Part shown: in pieces, positions 7,329 to 7,682 of the stretch | Layout of the letters: each line of letters begins with the position of its first letter | Position numbering within the stretch: position 1 is the first letter of the stretch | The notes under the pieces: generated by a model | Databases searched by the model: none | What the model saw: the letters and a program-made list of their open reading frames with translations, nothing else | What the model was told of the DNA's origin: nothing | Origin: Hydrogenothermaceae bacterium | GTDB lineage: Bacteria; Aquificota; Aquificae; Hydrogenothermales; Hydrogenothermaceae | Direction: 5' to 3' | Assembly: GCA_026984415.1 (NCBI GenBank) | Contig: JALSSE010000404.1 | Coordinates: 1 to 7,682 of the forward strand | Length of the DNA stretch: 7,682 nucleotides | Position numbers and translations under genes: made by a program

Positions 7329-7343
7329 GCAATAAGTATGCCA
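7328..7343 (-). promoter_or_regulatory. Sigma-54 (RpoN) -24/-12 promoter
   Basis: The minus strand reads TGGCATACTTATTGCT. It has the invariant GG and GC separated by exactly 10 bp, as in the consensus TGGCAC-N5-TTGCW, and differs in the core only at the C after TGGCA. The predicted start is near 7317. Two enhancer-like dyads lie at about -112 and -133 and an intrinsic terminator lies downstream in the same direction, which raises confidence well above an isolated motif. An overlapping sigma-70 reading (TTGGCA, 16 bp, TATCTG) exists but its -10 is poor. Confidence 0.65.
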
Positions 7344-7344
7344 A

Positions 7345-7357
7345 AGTCTTTCAGACT
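7345..7357. promoter_or_regulatory. Short dyad just upstream of the -24 element
   Basis: AGTCT (7345-7349) and AGACT (7353-7357) are exact inverted arms around TTC, centred near -34 of the minus-strand promoter. This could be an accessory protein site next to the polymerase, or chance. No family is recognised. Confidence 0.25.
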
Positions 7358-7420
7358 ATTGAAATTTAAAGAATAAATGATAAATTTTGTAAAAATTAGA
7401 ATTTTAATTTTCAGTTGAAC

Positions 7421-7438
7421 TTGTCCATTTTGGGACAA
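7421..7438. promoter_or_regulatory. Enhancer-like dyad 1 (TGT-N10-ACA)
   Basis: TTGTCC (7421-7426) and GGACAA (7433-7438) are exact inverted arms around 6 bp. It contains TGT (7422-7424), ten bases, then ACA (7435-7437), the form of a NifA upstream activator sequence. Its centre is about 112 bp upstream of the sigma-54 start, in the usual range for an enhancer-binding protein. It is also about 75 bp upstream of the predicted hslU start. Confidence 0.5.
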
Positions 7439-7441
7439 AAT

Positions 7442-7459
7442 TTGTTCCATTTGGAACTG
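7442..7459. promoter_or_regulatory. Enhancer-like dyad 2 (TGT-N10-ACT)
   Basis: GTTCCA (7444-7449) and TGGAAC (7452-7457) are exact inverted arms around TT. Aligned with the neighbouring dyad it agrees at 12 of 18 positions and reads TGT-N10-ACT. The centres of the two dyads are 21 bp apart, two helical turns, so two dimers would sit on the same face of the DNA. Confidence 0.5.
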
Positions 7460-7469
7460 TATATTTTCA

Positions 7470-7498
7470 TTGCTTAACTTAAAAAAATAAACTAAAAT
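7470..7498 (+). promoter_or_regulatory. Possible sigma-70 promoter of hslU
   Basis: TTGCTT (7470-7475, three of six) and TAAAAT (7493-7498, five of six) are separated by 17 bp, giving a start near 7505 and a leader of about 27 nt. The -35 is weak, which would fit a promoter needing an activator or an alternative sigma factor. The region is AT-rich, so this is a moderate call. Confidence 0.4.
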
Positions 7499-7520
7499 TA
7501 CAAATGATTTAGAAAAAATC

Positions 7521-7526
7521 AGGAGG
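7521..7526 (+). promoter_or_regulatory. Ribosome-binding site of hslU
   Basis: A complete AGGAGG lies 5 nt before TTG at 7532. It decides the start: the frame is closed by TGA at 7505-7507, and no ATG or GTG occurs in frame between that stop and the TTG. Confidence 0.85.
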
Positions 7527-7531
7527 CATTA

Positions 7532-7682
7532 TTGGAAATAAGAGAAGAACTAACCCCAAAAGAAATAGTTTCTGAACTTGATAAGTATATTGTCGGTCAA
7601 AAAGATGCAAAAAAATCTGTTGCAATAGCACTAAGAAACAGATGGAGAAGGCAGAAACTACCTGAAGATTTAAGAGATGAAG
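7532..7682 (+). CDS. hslU: HslU, AAA+ ATPase subunit of the HslUV protease, 5' end
   Basis: Only the first 50 residues are present; the gene runs off the right edge. HslU forms a hexameric unfoldase that feeds substrates to the HslV peptidase in the cytoplasm. The N-terminus [23 protein letters not shown] followed by [11 protein letters not shown] is diagnostic of HslU; the related ClpX has a different segment here. Walker A should follow a few residues beyond the window. The start is TTG with AGGAGG 5 nt upstream. HslV, often encoded directly upstream of hslU, is not upstream here, so it must lie downstream or elsewhere. The gene is divergent from the small transcript and mltD, with two dyads upstream that might regulate it. 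Confidence 0.95.
   Translation, partial: MEIREELTPKEIVSELDKYIVGQKDAKKSVAIALRNRWRRQKLPEDLRDE

Larger units (their letters stand above)
7064..7531. other. 468-bp intergenic regulatory region between mltD and hslU
   Basis: No convincing protein gene lies here on either strand. Reading from mltD outward, it holds the mltD promoter (7105-7133), about 60 bp of AT-rich sequence without a recognisable feature (7134-7194), a minus-strand terminator, a candidate small transcript, a sigma-54 promoter flanked by two short dyads, an AT-rich stretch (about 7358-7412), two enhancer-like dyads, and the hslU promoter and ribosome-binding site. The AT-rich stretch between enhancer and promoter is the sort of flexible or bent DNA usual at sigma-54 promoters. 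Confidence 0.75.

Noticed and set aside
7328..7343. CRISPR, tRNA, rRNA or mobile-element signals anywhere in the window
   Set aside because: I saw no regularly spaced repeats, no cloverleaf or rRNA-like sequence, and no transposase or terminal repeats.

Overview
The window looks like a piece of chromosome from an AT-rich, thermophilic, anaerobic or microaerophilic bacterium, most likely of the phylum Aquificota. A Hydrogenothermaceae/Sulfurihydrogenibium-like genome is my best guess, with low confidence at genus level. The clues are strong AT richness, AGA/AGG and ATA codons, two TTG start codons, a Cys-type formate dehydrogenase, an SMC protein whose ATPase head reads like archaeal SMC, and a well-formed sigma-54 promoter.

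Layout. Positions 1-1794 (+) hold the 3' part of a molybdenum/tungsten formate dehydrogenase catalytic subunit; its N-terminal cluster domain lies upstream of the window. A 110-bp gap with a probable sigma-70 promoter precedes smc at 1905-5399 (+), a full-length chromosome-condensation ATPase. It converges, with only 2 bp between stop codons, on a minus-strand MltD-type lytic transglycosylase with C-terminal LysM repeats at 5402-7063. A 468-bp non-coding stretch follows. Then comes the start of hslU (7532 to window end, +), the AAA+ unfoldase of the HslUV protease.

The four genes are housekeeping or metabolic and do not form one operon. The energy-metabolism gene, the chromosome gene and the cell-wall gene each appear to have separate transcription.

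The most interesting part is the non-coding stretch between mltD and hslU. On the minus strand it holds, in order, two similar dyads whose centres are 21 bp apart (TGT-N10-ACA and TGT-N10-ACT, the spacing of NifA-type enhancers), a GG-N10-GC sigma-54 promoter, about 120 nt of C/U-rich sequence with no convincing protein gene, and a strong intrinsic terminator with eight U. Downstream of the terminator, mltD has its own sigma-70 promoter. I read this as a candidate sigma-54-dependent small RNA, or a terminated leader of mltD, that I do not recognise as a known RNA family. The same dyads also lie just upstream of a plausible hslU promoter, so the element may control both directions.
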